The notes beneath the pieces were generated by a model. The model made no database searches. It was not told the DNA's origin and saw only the letters and a program-made list of their open reading frames with translations. A stretch of 64,000 bases of DNA from Saprospiraceae bacterium (GTDB lineage: Bacteria > Bacteroidota > Bacteroidia > Chitinophagales > Saprospiraceae). Shown piece by piece: positions 49,868 through 59,250 of the stretch (position 1 is its first letter; each line of letters begins with the position of its first letter). The stretch lies in NCBI GenBank assembly GCA_020629715.1, contig JAHDCU010000005.1, forward strand, positions 62,001 through 126,000. Reading direction: 5' to 3'. The position numbers were made by a program, and so were the translations under genes.

Positions 49868-50905
49868 ATGAAGCGTAAAAAAGGTTTATTGGTAGTCAAT
49901 CTTGGTACACCTGATGCACCATCCCGTGGAGCGGTATATAGATATTTAAAGGAATTTTTGACAGATGGTAGAGTGATTGATTATCCTTGGCTTCCAAGAA
50001 ATCTTTTGGTAAGGGGTATCATTGCACCCTTTAGGTCGGGAAGCTCTGCTAAATTGTATCAACGCTTATGGACACCTGAGGGTTCTCCCCTTAAAATTTA
50101 CGGTTATGAAGTAGTGGATGAGTTGCGTAAGATCATGCCTGACTATATCATAGAATTAGGGATGCGCTATCAAAATCCAAGTATGGAATCTGCAATAGAT
50201 AAATTGCTAGAACAAAACGTAACAGATATAGTCGTATTTCCGATGTTTCCTCAGTATGCTTCTGCCACGACGGGCTCCGTACACGAGGAAGTCATGAGAA
50301 TATTGAAAAAGAAACAAAATATTCCTAATGTTAATCTGATTAATTCTTATCACGATCATCCAGCTATCATCGATGTATTTGCTAAAAATGCGCAACAATT
50401 TGATTTAAAGAGTTATGATCATTTTATATTTAGCTTTCATGGCATTCCTCAGCGTCAATTGCGTAAAGCAGACTCTTGTAATCATTGTCTAAAAAAGGAG
50501 AATTGTTGCTGGACATTATCTCAGGATAATCAATTCTGCTATAGCGCTCAATGCCATGGCACTGCCCAGGCAATTGCTGATAAGTTAGGTTTTACAAAAG
50601 ATCAATATACTATTAGTTTCCAATCACGACTTGGTCCTGAGCAATGGACACAGCCTTACACCAGTAAGATCATTGAAGAACAACTTGAGCATGGACACAA
50701 AAAGCTTTTGGTTTTTTCTCCAGCCTTCGTGTCTGATTGCTTAGAAACAACGATCGAAATAGGGTATGAGTACAAAGAAGAGTTTTTGGAAGACGGTGGA
50801 GAAGTACTTGACCTTGTCCCAAGTCTAAATGCAGACCCTAAATGGATCAATGCAATCAAGGATATAGTCTACGACTATGCAGGTAGCACGGCAAGTACTG
50901 TTTGA
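49868..50905 (+). CDS. hemH: Ferrochelatase with internal cysteine cluster
   Basis: Inserts Fe2+ into protoporphyrin IX at the last step of heme synthesis. The 345-residue protein has LLVVNLGTPDAP at the N-terminus, FSFHGIPQRQL with the catalytic His (about 192-194) and QSRLGPEQWTQPYT with FVSDCLETTIEI. An insertion with seven Cys (CNHCLKKENCCW ... FCYSAQCHGTA, about residues 204-235) may hold a metal or iron-sulfur cluster; this is inference. Its 3' end overlaps psd on the other strand by 31 bases. Confidence 0.95.
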   Translation: MKRKKGLLVVNLGTPDAPSRGAVYRYLKEFLTDGRVIDYPWLPRNLLVRGIIAPFRSGSSAKLYQRLWTPEGSPLKIYGYEVVDELRKIMPDYIIELGMRYQNPSMESAIDKLLEQNVTDIVVFPMFPQYASATTGSVHEEVMRILKKKQNIPNVNLINSYHDHPAIIDVFAKNAQQFDLKSYDHFIFSFHGIPQRQLRKADSCNHCLKKENCCWTLSQDNQFCYSAQCHGTAQAIADKLGFTKDQYTISFQSRLGPEQWTQPYTSKIIEEQLEHGHKKLLVFSPAFVSDCLETTIEIGYEYKEEFLEDGGEVLDLVPSLNADPKWINAIKDIVYDYAGSTASTV

Positions 50906-51531
50906 TTTCCCTTGACTACATCGTCTATATTTACTTTGATTTCTGATCCGATAGGTAACATTATATCTACTCGAGAACCAAACTTTATAAAGCCATATTC
51001 CTGACCTTGAGTATATGTTTGACCGACCTTAGCATAGTTGACGATTCTTCTTGCTAGTGCTCCTGCGATCTGACGTAACAATATTACATGCTTACCATTG
51101 TTAATTGTAACGGTAGTTCGTTCATTTTCCGTACTTGATTTTGGGTGCCAAGCCACGAGATATTTCCCTTTATGGTATTTATTATATTCAACGGTCCCTG
51201 CGATAGGCATGCGGTTGACATGAACATTGAGTGGCGACATAAATACGCTTATCTGTATTACATCACGTTTCAGCGTTTCGTCTTCATATTTTTGTTCAAT
51301 AACTACAACCTTTCCATCAGCGGGGGCATAGATTAAATTATTGTCTTTTGTTTCAATAATTCTATTTGGATTGCGAAAGAAGGAAATTAAAAAAATATAG
51401 ATTGCTAAAGACAAAATGCTTGTGATAACAAAAGCAGTACCCCCTCCGAAATTATAAGCAGATAATGAAATTGCCAGTAGAAAGACAAACGCAAGTACTA
51501 GAGTAGGGTATCCTTCTTTATGAATATTCAT
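50875..51531 (-). CDS. psd: Phosphatidylserine decarboxylase, short form
   Basis: Makes phosphatidylethanolamine from phosphatidylserine. The 218-residue protein is the short (archaeal-type, PSD-B-like) proenzyme with two N-terminal membrane segments, FFRNPNR (about 51-57), APADGKVV and VHVNRMPIAG. Self-cleavage is expected between Gly185 and Ser186 in IKFGSRVDI to give the pyruvoyl group. The start overlaps the cdsA stop by four bases, so CDP-diacylglycerol synthesis and PE formation share a transcript. The 3' end overlaps hemH. Confidence 0.95.
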   Translation of the reverse strand: MNIHKEGYPTLVLAFVFLLAISLSAYNFGGGTAFVITSILSLAIYIFLISFFRNPNRIIETKDNNLIYAPADGKVVVIEQKYEDETLKRDVIQISVFMSPLNVHVNRMPIAGTVEYNKYHKGKYLVAWHPKSSTENERTTVTINNGKHVILLRQIAGALARRIVNYAKVGQTYTQGQEYGFIKFGSRVDIMLPIGSEIKVNIDDVVKGNQTVLAVLPA

Positions 51532-52346
51532 ATAATATAAATCTGAAATGAAAGTATAAAGATCAAAACAAAAATAAAGCTATCGAAACGATCCCAAAAT
51601 CCACCATGACCAGGAAGTAAAGTTCCAGAGTCTTTGACCTTGAAGTATCTCTTAATAGATGATTGTACTAAGTCTCCAATAGAACCGAAGAGCCAAACTA
51701 CTGCTGCCATTATTAGAAGTTGACTCCATGGTGTCGAAAAGAATAATGACATAAACAGCGAAAGGAGAAGAGTAAGGATACCTCCCCCGATGAAACCTTC
51801 TACTGTCTTATTTGGAGATATTGTGGGAGCAAGCTTTTTACTACCAAGTGCTCGTCCTGAGAAGTAAGCGAAAGAGTCATTAGACCATATCAGTAGGATA
51901 ATAATAAAAATCAGAAAGTTAGAATTCTGATAGTTTTTTACTAAGAAGCTCATTAATAAAGAAATCGGAAGTGCAAATGCACCGAAGGCATAAAAGAAAC
52001 CAATTTTTGAATGTAGAGTTCTCCAAGAGTCTATTTTCATCGAGACAATAGCAAAGGCAGAAATAGACAAAGACAAGAATATTAAAATATTTATATGTTG
52101 AAAAGAGCTATGAGAAGTAGCGCTACTGATAAGCAATATCATTATCAAAGGGATACAATAAGCGAAAATTTTTGATAATCCAGTCATTATTAAATATTCC
52201 GCTGCAGCAAAAGTTCCTATAATCAATAGAAGTAATAGCTGACCATACATGCCTGCCGCCAGCAGTCCTAGCATAATAATTGCAAATACCGAAGCAGTGA
52301 TCACTCGCTGTTTTAGATCGTTTGACTTTTGTACAAGTTTTGTCAT
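51528..52346 (-). CDS. cdsA: Phosphatidate cytidylyltransferase
   Basis: Integral membrane enzyme that makes CDP-diacylglycerol from phosphatidate and CTP, the branch point of phospholipid synthesis. The 272-residue protein has about eight membrane segments and the CDS signature at its C-terminal end, SSIKRYFKVKDSGTLLPGHG then DRFDS. ISPNKTVEGFIGG lies before it. It is first of the cdsA-psd pair and divergent from pdxJ with 77 bases between the two starts. Confidence 0.96.
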   Translation of the reverse strand: MTKLVQKSNDLKQRVITASVFAIIMLGLLAAGMYGQLLLLLIIGTFAAAEYLIMTGLSKIFAYCIPLIMILLISSATSHSSFQHINILIFLSLSISAFAIVSMKIDSWRTLHSKIGFFYAFGAFALPISLLMSFLVKNYQNSNFLIFIIILLIWSNDSFAYFSGRALGSKKLAPTISPNKTVEGFIGGGILTLLLSLFMSLFFSTPWSQLLIMAAVVWLFGSIGDLVQSSIKRYFKVKDSGTLLPGHGGFWDRFDSFIFVLIFILSFQIYII

Positions 52347-52423
52347 ATAATGCTACGCTAGTATGGCTTTTGGATATTGCTATTGTATTTTAGTGCAAAT
52401 AAAATCAATTAAACTGTGAAAAC

Positions 52424-53137
52424 ATGACTAAGCTCAGCGTCAATATTAATAAGATTGCATTAATCCGAAATTCTAGAGGTTCGGATTTGCCGAATTTAGA
52501 AAAGATAGCAATTGATTGTGAGCAGTTTGGTGCAGACGGAATTACAGTTCATCCTAGGCCTGATGAAAGACATATAAAATATAATGACCTTCCAATATTA
52601 AAATCCTGTGTTAAAACAGAATTCAATATTGAAGGATATCCATCAGCAAGATTTATGGATCATGTATTGAATGTAAAACCGGACCAATGTACTTTAGTGC
52701 CTGACCCTCCAGGAGTACTCACAAGTGATCGAGGTTGGCAGATCAAAGAAGAGGGCGAATTTCTCAAAGATGTTATAGCTAGGCTTAAAGAAAATAGAAT
52801 CAGGGTTTCTCTTTTTGTAAATGCAGATGAGCAAGAGGTGGAAAACGCAAAAGAAGTAGGAGCTGATAGAGTAGAATTGTATACGGGAGATTATGCGAGA
52901 ATGTATGATAAAGACAAAAATAAAGCAGTACTGCATCACATCAATGCCTCTCGAGTCGCAAATGAGTGTAAGCTAGGCTTAAATGCAGGACATGATCTAA
53001 ATCTTAATAATTTGTCATTCTATGCAAGCAGCGTTTACAATCTAAAAGAAGTTTCTATTGGGCATGCAATAGTCTGTGACAGCATCTACTATGGATTAAA
53101 GAATGTTATACAGATGTACAAAAGGTGTCTCGACTAA
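52424..53137 (+). CDS. pdxJ: Pyridoxine 5'-phosphate synthase
   Basis: Condenses deoxyxylulose 5-phosphate and 1-amino-acetone 3-phosphate to pyridoxine 5'-phosphate, the last step of DXP-dependent vitamin B6 synthesis. The 237-residue protein begins LSVNINKIALIRNSRG and has GITVHPRPDERHI (about 46-58), RVSLFVNAD (about 126-134) and the phosphate-binding LNAGHDLNLNN (about 186-196). The length is normal. It is monocistronic as far as can be seen. Confidence 0.96.
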   Translation: MTKLSVNINKIALIRNSRGSDLPNLEKIAIDCEQFGADGITVHPRPDERHIKYNDLPILKSCVKTEFNIEGYPSARFMDHVLNVKPDQCTLVPDPPGVLTSDRGWQIKEEGEFLKDVIARLKENRIRVSLFVNADEQEVENAKEVGADRVELYTGDYARMYDKDKNKAVLHHINASRVANECKLGLNAGHDLNLNNLSFYASSVYNLKEVSIGHAIVCDSIYYGLKNVIQMYKRCLD

Positions 53138-53296
53138 TATAATGCTACTTAACGAAGTAAAAAATCTACTAACGCATGTTGACTATAGACAGAAAAAATG
53201 CTAACGAATTAATTTTTTATTGTTAACATTGCGTTAAGATCACTAAACCAAGGAATCTCCGGGTTCCGTATTTTTAAAATCTAAATCGAAATTAGT
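53138..53296 (+). promoter_or_regulatory. Upstream region of second susC with repeated TAACG motifs
   Basis: 159 bases between pdxJ and susC. TTAACGAA (53149-53156), CTAACGCA (53169-53176) and CTAACGAA (53201-53208) are near-copies on +, and GCGTTAA near 53229 is the reverse-complement form. They could be regulator sites in an AT-rich promoter. A perfect -7 box was not found. No terminator for pdxJ is evident. Confidence 0.35.
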
Positions 53297-56200
53297 ATGA
53301 AAAAACTTTCATTGCTATTGTTTATGGTATTTGCTACTGTGAGCATAGCATTGTCCCAAAAAACAGTGACAGGAACTGTCACTGATGACACGGGCGAGGC
53401 ACTCATCGGTGCGAATGTCTTAGTAAAAGGCACGAACGATGGTACCATCACAGACATTGATGGAAATTACTCTGTTGAGGTATCGGGAGATGATGCTGTT
53501 TTAGAAATCACGTACACTGGTTACAACACCAAAGAAATGGCAGTTGCAGGACAATCTGTAATTAACATTGTACTTTCTGAAGGTGTACAACTTGGAGAAC
53601 TTGTTGTGACAGGTCTAGGTATCAAAAAAGAGAAAAAAGCTCTTGGATATGCTGTAACGACTATTGGATCTACAGATATCAACCTCAAGCCTGAGGGTGA
53701 CGTAAGTAGAATTCTTAGAGGAAAAGTTCCAGGTGTAGATATCACTTCTACTTCTGGTCTTGCAGGTTCAGGTACTAACGTAATTATTAGAGGTTACTCT
53801 TCTATTACGGGTAACAACCAACCTTTATTCGTTGTTGATGGTGTCCCTTTTAATGCCGATACTAACAGTGATAGAGGTTTTACTTCTGGTGGAGCATCAG
53901 CTTCTTCTAGATTTCTTGATCTTGACCCTAACAGTATTAAAGAAGTATCTGTACTTAAAGGTCTTAGTGCAACTGTATTATATGGTGAGGCTGGGCGTAA
54001 TGGTGTAGTACTTGTTACTACTAAAGGTGGAGATATCGGAGAGGTTGATAAAGGAATGGAGGTTTCTGTAAACCAATCGATTTTTGCTACTCAAATTGGT
54101 GGTGTTCCTCAAACGCAGCAAGTATATGGTAATGGATGGCAGAATGATGCTTCAAACGCATTCTCCAACTGGGGAGCGCCATTTGGAGGTACTGATGAGT
54201 TTAATACTCACATCAACGCAATTACTGACGGTTCTGGTAGATATCAGTTAGATACGGATGGTACAATCGTACACCCATATTCGTTTACTAACTTTATCGA
54301 CGCATTCCCAGATCTTAATGGTCAAAGAATTCCTTGGCAAGCACAAAACAGCTTAGAAGAATTCTTAGGTGGAACAGGTACAACTAATATTACATCATTA
54401 AATATTAAAAACCAATTAGGTGCTAATGGTGCAATTAACTTCAACTACGGTTTTACCAATGATGAAGGATTTATTCCTAACAATGAGTTACAAAGACACA
54501 ACTTCGGTCTTGGTGTAAGAACTGAGCTAGGTAACGGTATCAAATTAAAAGGTACATTTAATTACTCTACTTTAGATAGATCTACGCCTCCAGCGACGCC
54601 TATCTATAGTTCTAATCCAATCGATGGTGCATCACTATTCTCTAACGTACTCTATACACCTGTAAGTCATGACTTATATGGATGGCCTAACACCGATCCA
54701 TTAACAGGCGAGTCAGTATACTATAGAGGTGGTAATGATATCCAAAATCCATTATGGACATTAGAGAATATCAACGATCAAGAAAACGTAGACAGATTTT
54801 TCGGTAACGTAAATCTAGGTTATGATCTTACAGATAATCTTTCTTTGAACTACCGTATAGGTATTGATAACTATACTCAAACTCAAAGATATACAATCAA
54901 CAAAGGTGGAGCACAGGTGCCAGATGGTGCTATGACTACTTCTGAAAGAATCAATACAATCATTGACCAGAATGTGAATGTTCTGTATCAGTATCAATTG
55001 ACTGATGATTGGAGTCTAGATGGTGTTGTAGGTGTTAACTTAAGAAAAGATCAAAATGATTATACGATTACATCTAGTACTCAACAGTTTATCTTTGGTC
55101 TTTTGACCCACCAGAACTTTACAAGTCATGATAACAGATCATTCAAAACGGATGAAAATCTTATTGGTGCTTATGTAACTGCTTCTGCAGGGTTCAAAAA
55201 TTTCTTGTACTTTAACTTTCAAGGAAGAAATGACTGGACTTCAACTTTAGAAGCAGATAACAGATCTATCTTTTATCCATCTATAAGTGCTTCTTTCATT
55301 CCTACAGAGGTAGTTCCAGGTCTTGTAAACAACGCAACACTTAACTATTTGAAGTTAAGATTGAGTTATGGAACTTCTGCTGGTTATCCAGATCCATATT
55401 CTACAAGAACGGTATTAGGATCTTCTACTAATGTATTTAATACAGGTTCAGCTCCGATAAATACAAATTCTGTATCTAACGTATTTGGTAACCCTAACTT
55501 GACTCCTGAAACACATACAGAAATCGAGTTTGGTGTAGAAACAAAAATGTTTAATAATAGAGTCGGATTAGATCTATCTTTATATACTAAGACATCTAGT
55601 GATCTTATCATTGACTTGACATTAGATCCAACATCAGGTGGTACTTTATCTACTGTAAACTCCGCGGAGTTAAACAATAAAGGTATTGAAGCAGGATTGA
55701 CATTAACTCCTGTAGCTACTGATAATGTAAGATGGGATTTTACAACTAATTTCACGAAAAACATTTCTGAGATTAAGTCTATTTTCCCAGGAATTGACAA
55801 GGTGTTAATTGATGGATTACCATTCTTAGGTAACTTTGCTATCCCTGGAGAGCAGTATGGAGTAATCGAGGGATCAAGAATCTTAAGAGACGAAGCAACT
55901 GGTCTTCCAATCGTAGGAGGGAATGGTTTATATCAAGCTGATCCAGATCAAGGAATCATTGGTGACCCTAACCCTGATTTCAATATGAGTTTCATTAACT
56001 CTATTCAGGTAAAGAATTTCAACTTTAGAGCTCAATTTGATTGGGTGCAAGGTGGTGATATTTGGGGTTCTACTGCATCTACTCTATACTCAAGAGGTAT
56101 TGCAGGTGAAACTGATTTTGATAGATTTATCCCTGTGGTTGTTAACGGATTGAAGGTAGATGCTGATGGTGAGTTAGTACCGAATGATATTCAAGTAACT

Positions 56201-56515
56201 GCTAACAATGCTACTTGGAGAAACAGTGGAGTATTCTACGATGAAAACAGAATATTTGATGGTACTACAGTAAGACTAAGAGAGATTTCTCTTTCTTATA
56301 CATTCCCAAAATCAATTCTTGAAAGTACTCCATTTGGTACTGCATCACTTACATTTAGTGGTCAAAACCTATGGTACAAAGCTGTTAACTTCCCAGAAAG
56401 TTTAAACTTCGATCCAGAAGTATTAAGTCTTGGAGTTGGTAACGGACGTGGTTTCGATTTCGTAACTGGTCCTACGGCTAAAAGATTTGGTGGAACTCTT
56501 AGCTTTACTTTCTAA
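53297..56515 (+). CDS. SusC/RagA-type TonB-dependent receptor (second locus)
   Basis: A 1072-residue outer-membrane importer. Signal peptide to about residue 20 (IALSQ), carboxypeptidase-regulatory-like domain (about 22-100, GTITDIDGNYSVEV), then the plug with LGELVVTGLGIKKEKKALGY and NSIKEVSVLKGLSATVLYGE, a variant of the SusC signature (AAAIYGSRA in most, ATVLYGEAG here). The barrel ends GGTLSFTF. It differs clearly from the receptor at 5483. SusD follows 20 bases later. No hydrolase is in this operon, so the substrate is open; proteinaceous ligands are possible for such receptors. Confidence 0.95.
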   Translation: MKKLSLLLFMVFATVSIALSQKTVTGTVTDDTGEALIGANVLVKGTNDGTITDIDGNYSVEVSGDDAVLEITYTGYNTKEMAVAGQSVINIVLSEGVQLGELVVTGLGIKKEKKALGYAVTTIGSTDINLKPEGDVSRILRGKVPGVDITSTSGLAGSGTNVIIRGYSSITGNNQPLFVVDGVPFNADTNSDRGFTSGGASASSRFLDLDPNSIKEVSVLKGLSATVLYGEAGRNGVVLVTTKGGDIGEVDKGMEVSVNQSIFATQIGGVPQTQQVYGNGWQNDASNAFSNWGAPFGGTDEFNTHINAITDGSGRYQLDTDGTIVHPYSFTNFIDAFPDLNGQRIPWQAQNSLEEFLGGTGTTNITSLNIKNQLGANGAINFNYGFTNDEGFIPNNELQRHNFGLGVRTELGNGIKLKGTFNYSTLDRSTPPATPIYSSNPIDGASLFSNVLYTPVSHDLYGWPNTDPLTGESVYYRGGNDIQNPLWTLENINDQENVDRFFGNVNLGYDLTDNLSLNYRIGIDNYTQTQRYTINKGGAQVPDGAMTTSERINTIIDQNVNVLYQYQLTDDWSLDGVVGVNLRKDQNDYTITSSTQQFIFGLLTHQNFTSHDNRSFKTDENLIGAYVTASAGFKNFLYFNFQGRNDWTSTLEADNRSIFYPSISASFIPTEVVPGLVNNATLNYLKLRLSYGTSAGYPDPYSTRTVLGSSTNVFNTGSAPINTNSVSNVFGNPNLTPETHTEIEFGVETKMFNNRVGLDLSLYTKTSSDLIIDLTLDPTSGGTLSTVNSAELNNKGIEAGLTLTPVATDNVRWDFTTNFTKNISEIKSIFPGIDKVLIDGLPFLGNFAIPGEQYGVIEGSRILRDEATGLPIVGGNGLYQADPDQGIIGDPNPDFNMSFINSIQVKNFNFRAQFDWVQGGDIWGSTASTLYSRGIAGETDFDRFIPVVVNGLKVDADGELVPNDIQVTANNATWRNSGVFYDENRIFDGTTVRLREISLSYTFPKSILESTPFGTASLTFSGQNLWYKAVNFPESLNFDPEVLSLGVGNGRGFDFVTGPTAKRFGGTLSFTF

Positions 56516-56535
56516 CAAAACTGATTCAAATTATT

Positions 56536-58176
56536 ATGAAATTTATATATAAAACATTAATTGTTTGCACAGTATTACTAGCTAGTTCTTGTAGTCTGAC
56601 TGAGTTGGATTTATTAGACAGCCCCAATGCGGTAACAGCTGAAAACGCTGATGTAAACTTTGTATTCAATTCTATTCAAATAGATTTTCGTGATTTCTTT
56701 AGAGATATCAATAATCTTACATCTAGACCAGTAAGACATCTTGGTATGACTGGCGGAAATATTTATGAAAATGCAATTGCACCAAACAGTGGTGTATTGA
56801 ACAATGCATGGTCTTTTGCTTATGCTGGACTTTTACCTGACTTAGACCAGTTAATCGCTATTGCCGATGATCCTGAGGCTAAGATCCCTGCATATGCAGG
56901 TGCTGGTAAAGCAATGAAGGCATATGTACTTATGACTCTAGTAGATATGTTTGGTGAAGTTCCATTAACGGAAGCTGGCCAAGGAGTAACAGTGCCTTCA
57001 CCAGTAGCTGATTCTCAGGAATCTGTATACGCTGCTGCTTTAGCATTATTAGATGCTGCAGCTGCTGATCTTCAAGAGAGCGGTCCTAATATTGCGGACT
57101 TTGATTTGTACTACGGAGGAAACCAAGAATCTTGGTTGGCTCTTGTAAATACTTTGAAAATCAAATACTACTTAAATGTAGGAGATGCTAGTGGTATTAA
57201 TACTGCTGCTGGAGCAGGTATCATTGATAATGCTGCCTTAGATTTTCAATTCCAGTACTCTTCAGATAGAGAAAACTTTGCTGCGGGTAGACGTGATTCA
57301 CGACATGACTGGTATGCTGATGGTTATGAAGTAGGTCCAAATGACTACCAGTCTAACTATTTTATGTGGTCTCTTTACGAAGAGAAAGGATTCTCTGATC
57401 CTAGATTACCATATTACTTTTACCGTCAAGATTTATCTCCAGTTGCTGATATTGATGCATTTACACTAGATTGTGGTCAGTTAAGTAAGCCACTTCACTA
57501 TAGTGCTGAGATGCCTTTCTGTCACTTAGGTCATGCAGATCCTACTGCTATGATTGGATACTGGGGTAGAGATCATGGTAACGATGATGGTATACCACCA
57601 GATGATGATAGAAGAACTGTTGCAGGTGCTTACCCTGCGGGTGGTCAATTTGATGAAGGTCAAGGTACTCCAGTACAAAACGGTGGAACCGATGGTCTAT
57701 TAGGAGCTGGTATAGCTCCGATCATGTTGTCATCTTTTACTCACTTCATGTTAGCAGAGGCTGCTCTTACTTTAGGTACAAGTGGTGATGCTGCCGCCTT
57801 ATTAGAGGAAGGTATACGTCAATCAATGTCAAAAGTTGCTAGTTTCGGTCCTGCTATGGATGCTGCTGAAGTAGATAGTTACGTAACATATGTTATGGAT
57901 AATTTCAACGCTGCAGGTGCGGATGGTAAATTGGATATTTTGATGAAAGAATACCATATTGCACTTTGGGGTAATGCACTAGAGGCTTACAATGGTTACA
58001 GAAGAACAACTTTCCCAAGTAATCTACAACCTACACTAGAGGTTGATCCTGGAACGTTCCCAACATTATGGTACTATCCTTCTGATTATATTAATCTAAA
58101 TCAAAATTCTGGCGACCAAAGAGATCTTGGAAATCAAGCTTTCTGGGATACTAATCCAGCTGGAGTTCTTAAATAA
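56536..58176 (+). CDS. SusD/RagB-family lipoprotein (second locus)
   Basis: A 546-residue surface lipoprotein (LLASSC, Cys19), partner of the preceding SusC. It fits the SusD-like_2 subgroup rather than the classical RagB form: the N-terminus is FRDINNLTSRPVRHLGMTGG-like with GLLPDLDQLIAIA, and the C-terminus has DILMKEYHIALWGNALEAYNGYRRTTFPS, typical of this subgroup. It forms an operon with the receptor and the lipoprotein that follows after 18 bases. Confidence 0.92.
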   Translation: MKFIYKTLIVCTVLLASSCSLTELDLLDSPNAVTAENADVNFVFNSIQIDFRDFFRDINNLTSRPVRHLGMTGGNIYENAIAPNSGVLNNAWSFAYAGLLPDLDQLIAIADDPEAKIPAYAGAGKAMKAYVLMTLVDMFGEVPLTEAGQGVTVPSPVADSQESVYAAALALLDAAAADLQESGPNIADFDLYYGGNQESWLALVNTLKIKYYLNVGDASGINTAAGAGIIDNAALDFQFQYSSDRENFAAGRRDSRHDWYADGYEVGPNDYQSNYFMWSLYEEKGFSDPRLPYYFYRQDLSPVADIDAFTLDCGQLSKPLHYSAEMPFCHLGHADPTAMIGYWGRDHGNDDGIPPDDDRRTVAGAYPAGGQFDEGQGTPVQNGGTDGLLGAGIAPIMLSSFTHFMLAEAALTLGTSGDAAALLEEGIRQSMSKVASFGPAMDAAEVDSYVTYVMDNFNAAGADGKLDILMKEYHIALWGNALEAYNGYRRTTFPSNLQPTLEVDPGTFPTLWYYPSDYINLNQNSGDQRDLGNQAFWDTNPAGVLK

Positions 58177-58194
58177 CAAACAGATAGATTAAAA

Positions 58195-59190
58195 ATGAAA
58201 ATGATAAAAAATATATTTTACGTTGCAGCTTTAGCACTATTTGTGGTTGGTTGTGCCGATGAACCTCTTCCATTTGAAACGTGGGACGAGTTAGGTAAAG
58301 GTGGTTTCTCAAGATTGACTGGTACTGATAATGGTACATTCTTCTTTACTGACCCTGATAATTCTTCATTTACCATGGATTTAGAGTATTACTCTGAAAA
58401 CAATGGGGCTGAGGTTGCTGCCAATGAATGGTACGTACGTCACAGAAACAATATTACTGGAGAAATTTCAGAGCAAGCTCTAGTCACTACGGTAAGCAGT
58501 TTCGGTACAAATGCAAACTCAGGTCTGCCTTCAGCAAGTGTGAGTTTTACACTTAATGATGCTCTTGCGGCTATGGGTAAGACTATTGATGACCTTAATG
58601 GGGGTGATGATATCATCTTTGATGGTTTTGTGATTCTTAATGACGGTAGTCGTTTTGGACCGGACAATACGGGTAACTCTATTCAGGGTGGTGCTGGTTT
58701 TGATGGTATATTTAGAGTAATTAAGCCATTACTATGTACTTCTAACCTTGCAGGTACTTATGATATCATAACTACTGCTACTAACCAAGGCGTTGGTATT
58801 GGTTGGGATGGTTGTGAAGGTAACACGTGGGAAGGTCAGTTAAGAATAGATGCCGTACCAGGTGCAACTGGTGAGTACTGGTTCTATACGAACAGTGCTG
58901 CGGATGGTTCTTTCTTATTTGATATGTCTCTAGGTGCTTATGCTTCTTGCTACGGTACAGATGCTCAAGGTTCTTTGCCATGTAGTGGAGATGACGGATG
59001 TCTTAACATTGTAGATGCTTGTAACAACTTAAGTTGGGCAGGTTCTTCACAATGGGGAGAGGTATTCTCTAAAGCTGAAGTTTCAGTAAATGGATCTGAG
59101 CTTACTTTTGCTTGGACTAATGATTATGGAGAAGGAGGTTCTTCTGTAATTACAAGAACTGATGGTTCATCATGGCCAAACTTGAAATAA
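58195..59190 (+). CDS. Third lipoprotein of the second SusC/SusD operon
   Basis: A 331-residue lipoprotein (FVVGC, Cys20). The mature part is rich in Gly, Ser, Asp and aromatic residues, with strand-like patterns suggesting two beta-sandwich domains (about 30-175 and 180-331). The second contains six or more Cys (DGCEGNTWEGQ, ASCYGTDAQGSLPCSGDDGC, VDACNN) that could form disulfides. I do not recognise the family. By position it resembles SusE/F-type accessory lipoproteins. It is followed by a strong terminator, which closes the operon. Confidence 0.82.
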   Translation: MKMIKNIFYVAALALFVVGCADEPLPFETWDELGKGGFSRLTGTDNGTFFFTDPDNSSFTMDLEYYSENNGAEVAANEWYVRHRNNITGEISEQALVTTVSSFGTNANSGLPSASVSFTLNDALAAMGKTIDDLNGGDDIIFDGFVILNDGSRFGPDNTGNSIQGGAGFDGIFRVIKPLLCTSNLAGTYDIITTATNQGVGIGWDGCEGNTWEGQLRIDAVPGATGEYWFYTNSAADGSFLFDMSLGAYASCYGTDAQGSLPCSGDDGCLNIVDACNNLSWAGSSQWGEVFSKAEVSVNGSELTFAWTNDYGEGGSSVITRTDGSSWPNLK

Positions 59191-59213
59191 TACTTATTTC
59201 ATTATAAAGTTTT

Positions 59214-59246
59214 ATGGGTCGTCAGTAAATCTGACGACCCATTTTT
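59214..59246 (+). terminator. Strong terminator of the second SusC/SusD operon
   Basis: A perfect 12-bp stem (ATGGGTCGTCAG / CTGACGACCCAT) with a 5-base loop and a T-run that begins at the base of the stem. It lies five bases before the next start, so the next gene needs its own promoter or read-through. Confidence 0.93.
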
Positions 59247-59250
59247 ATTT

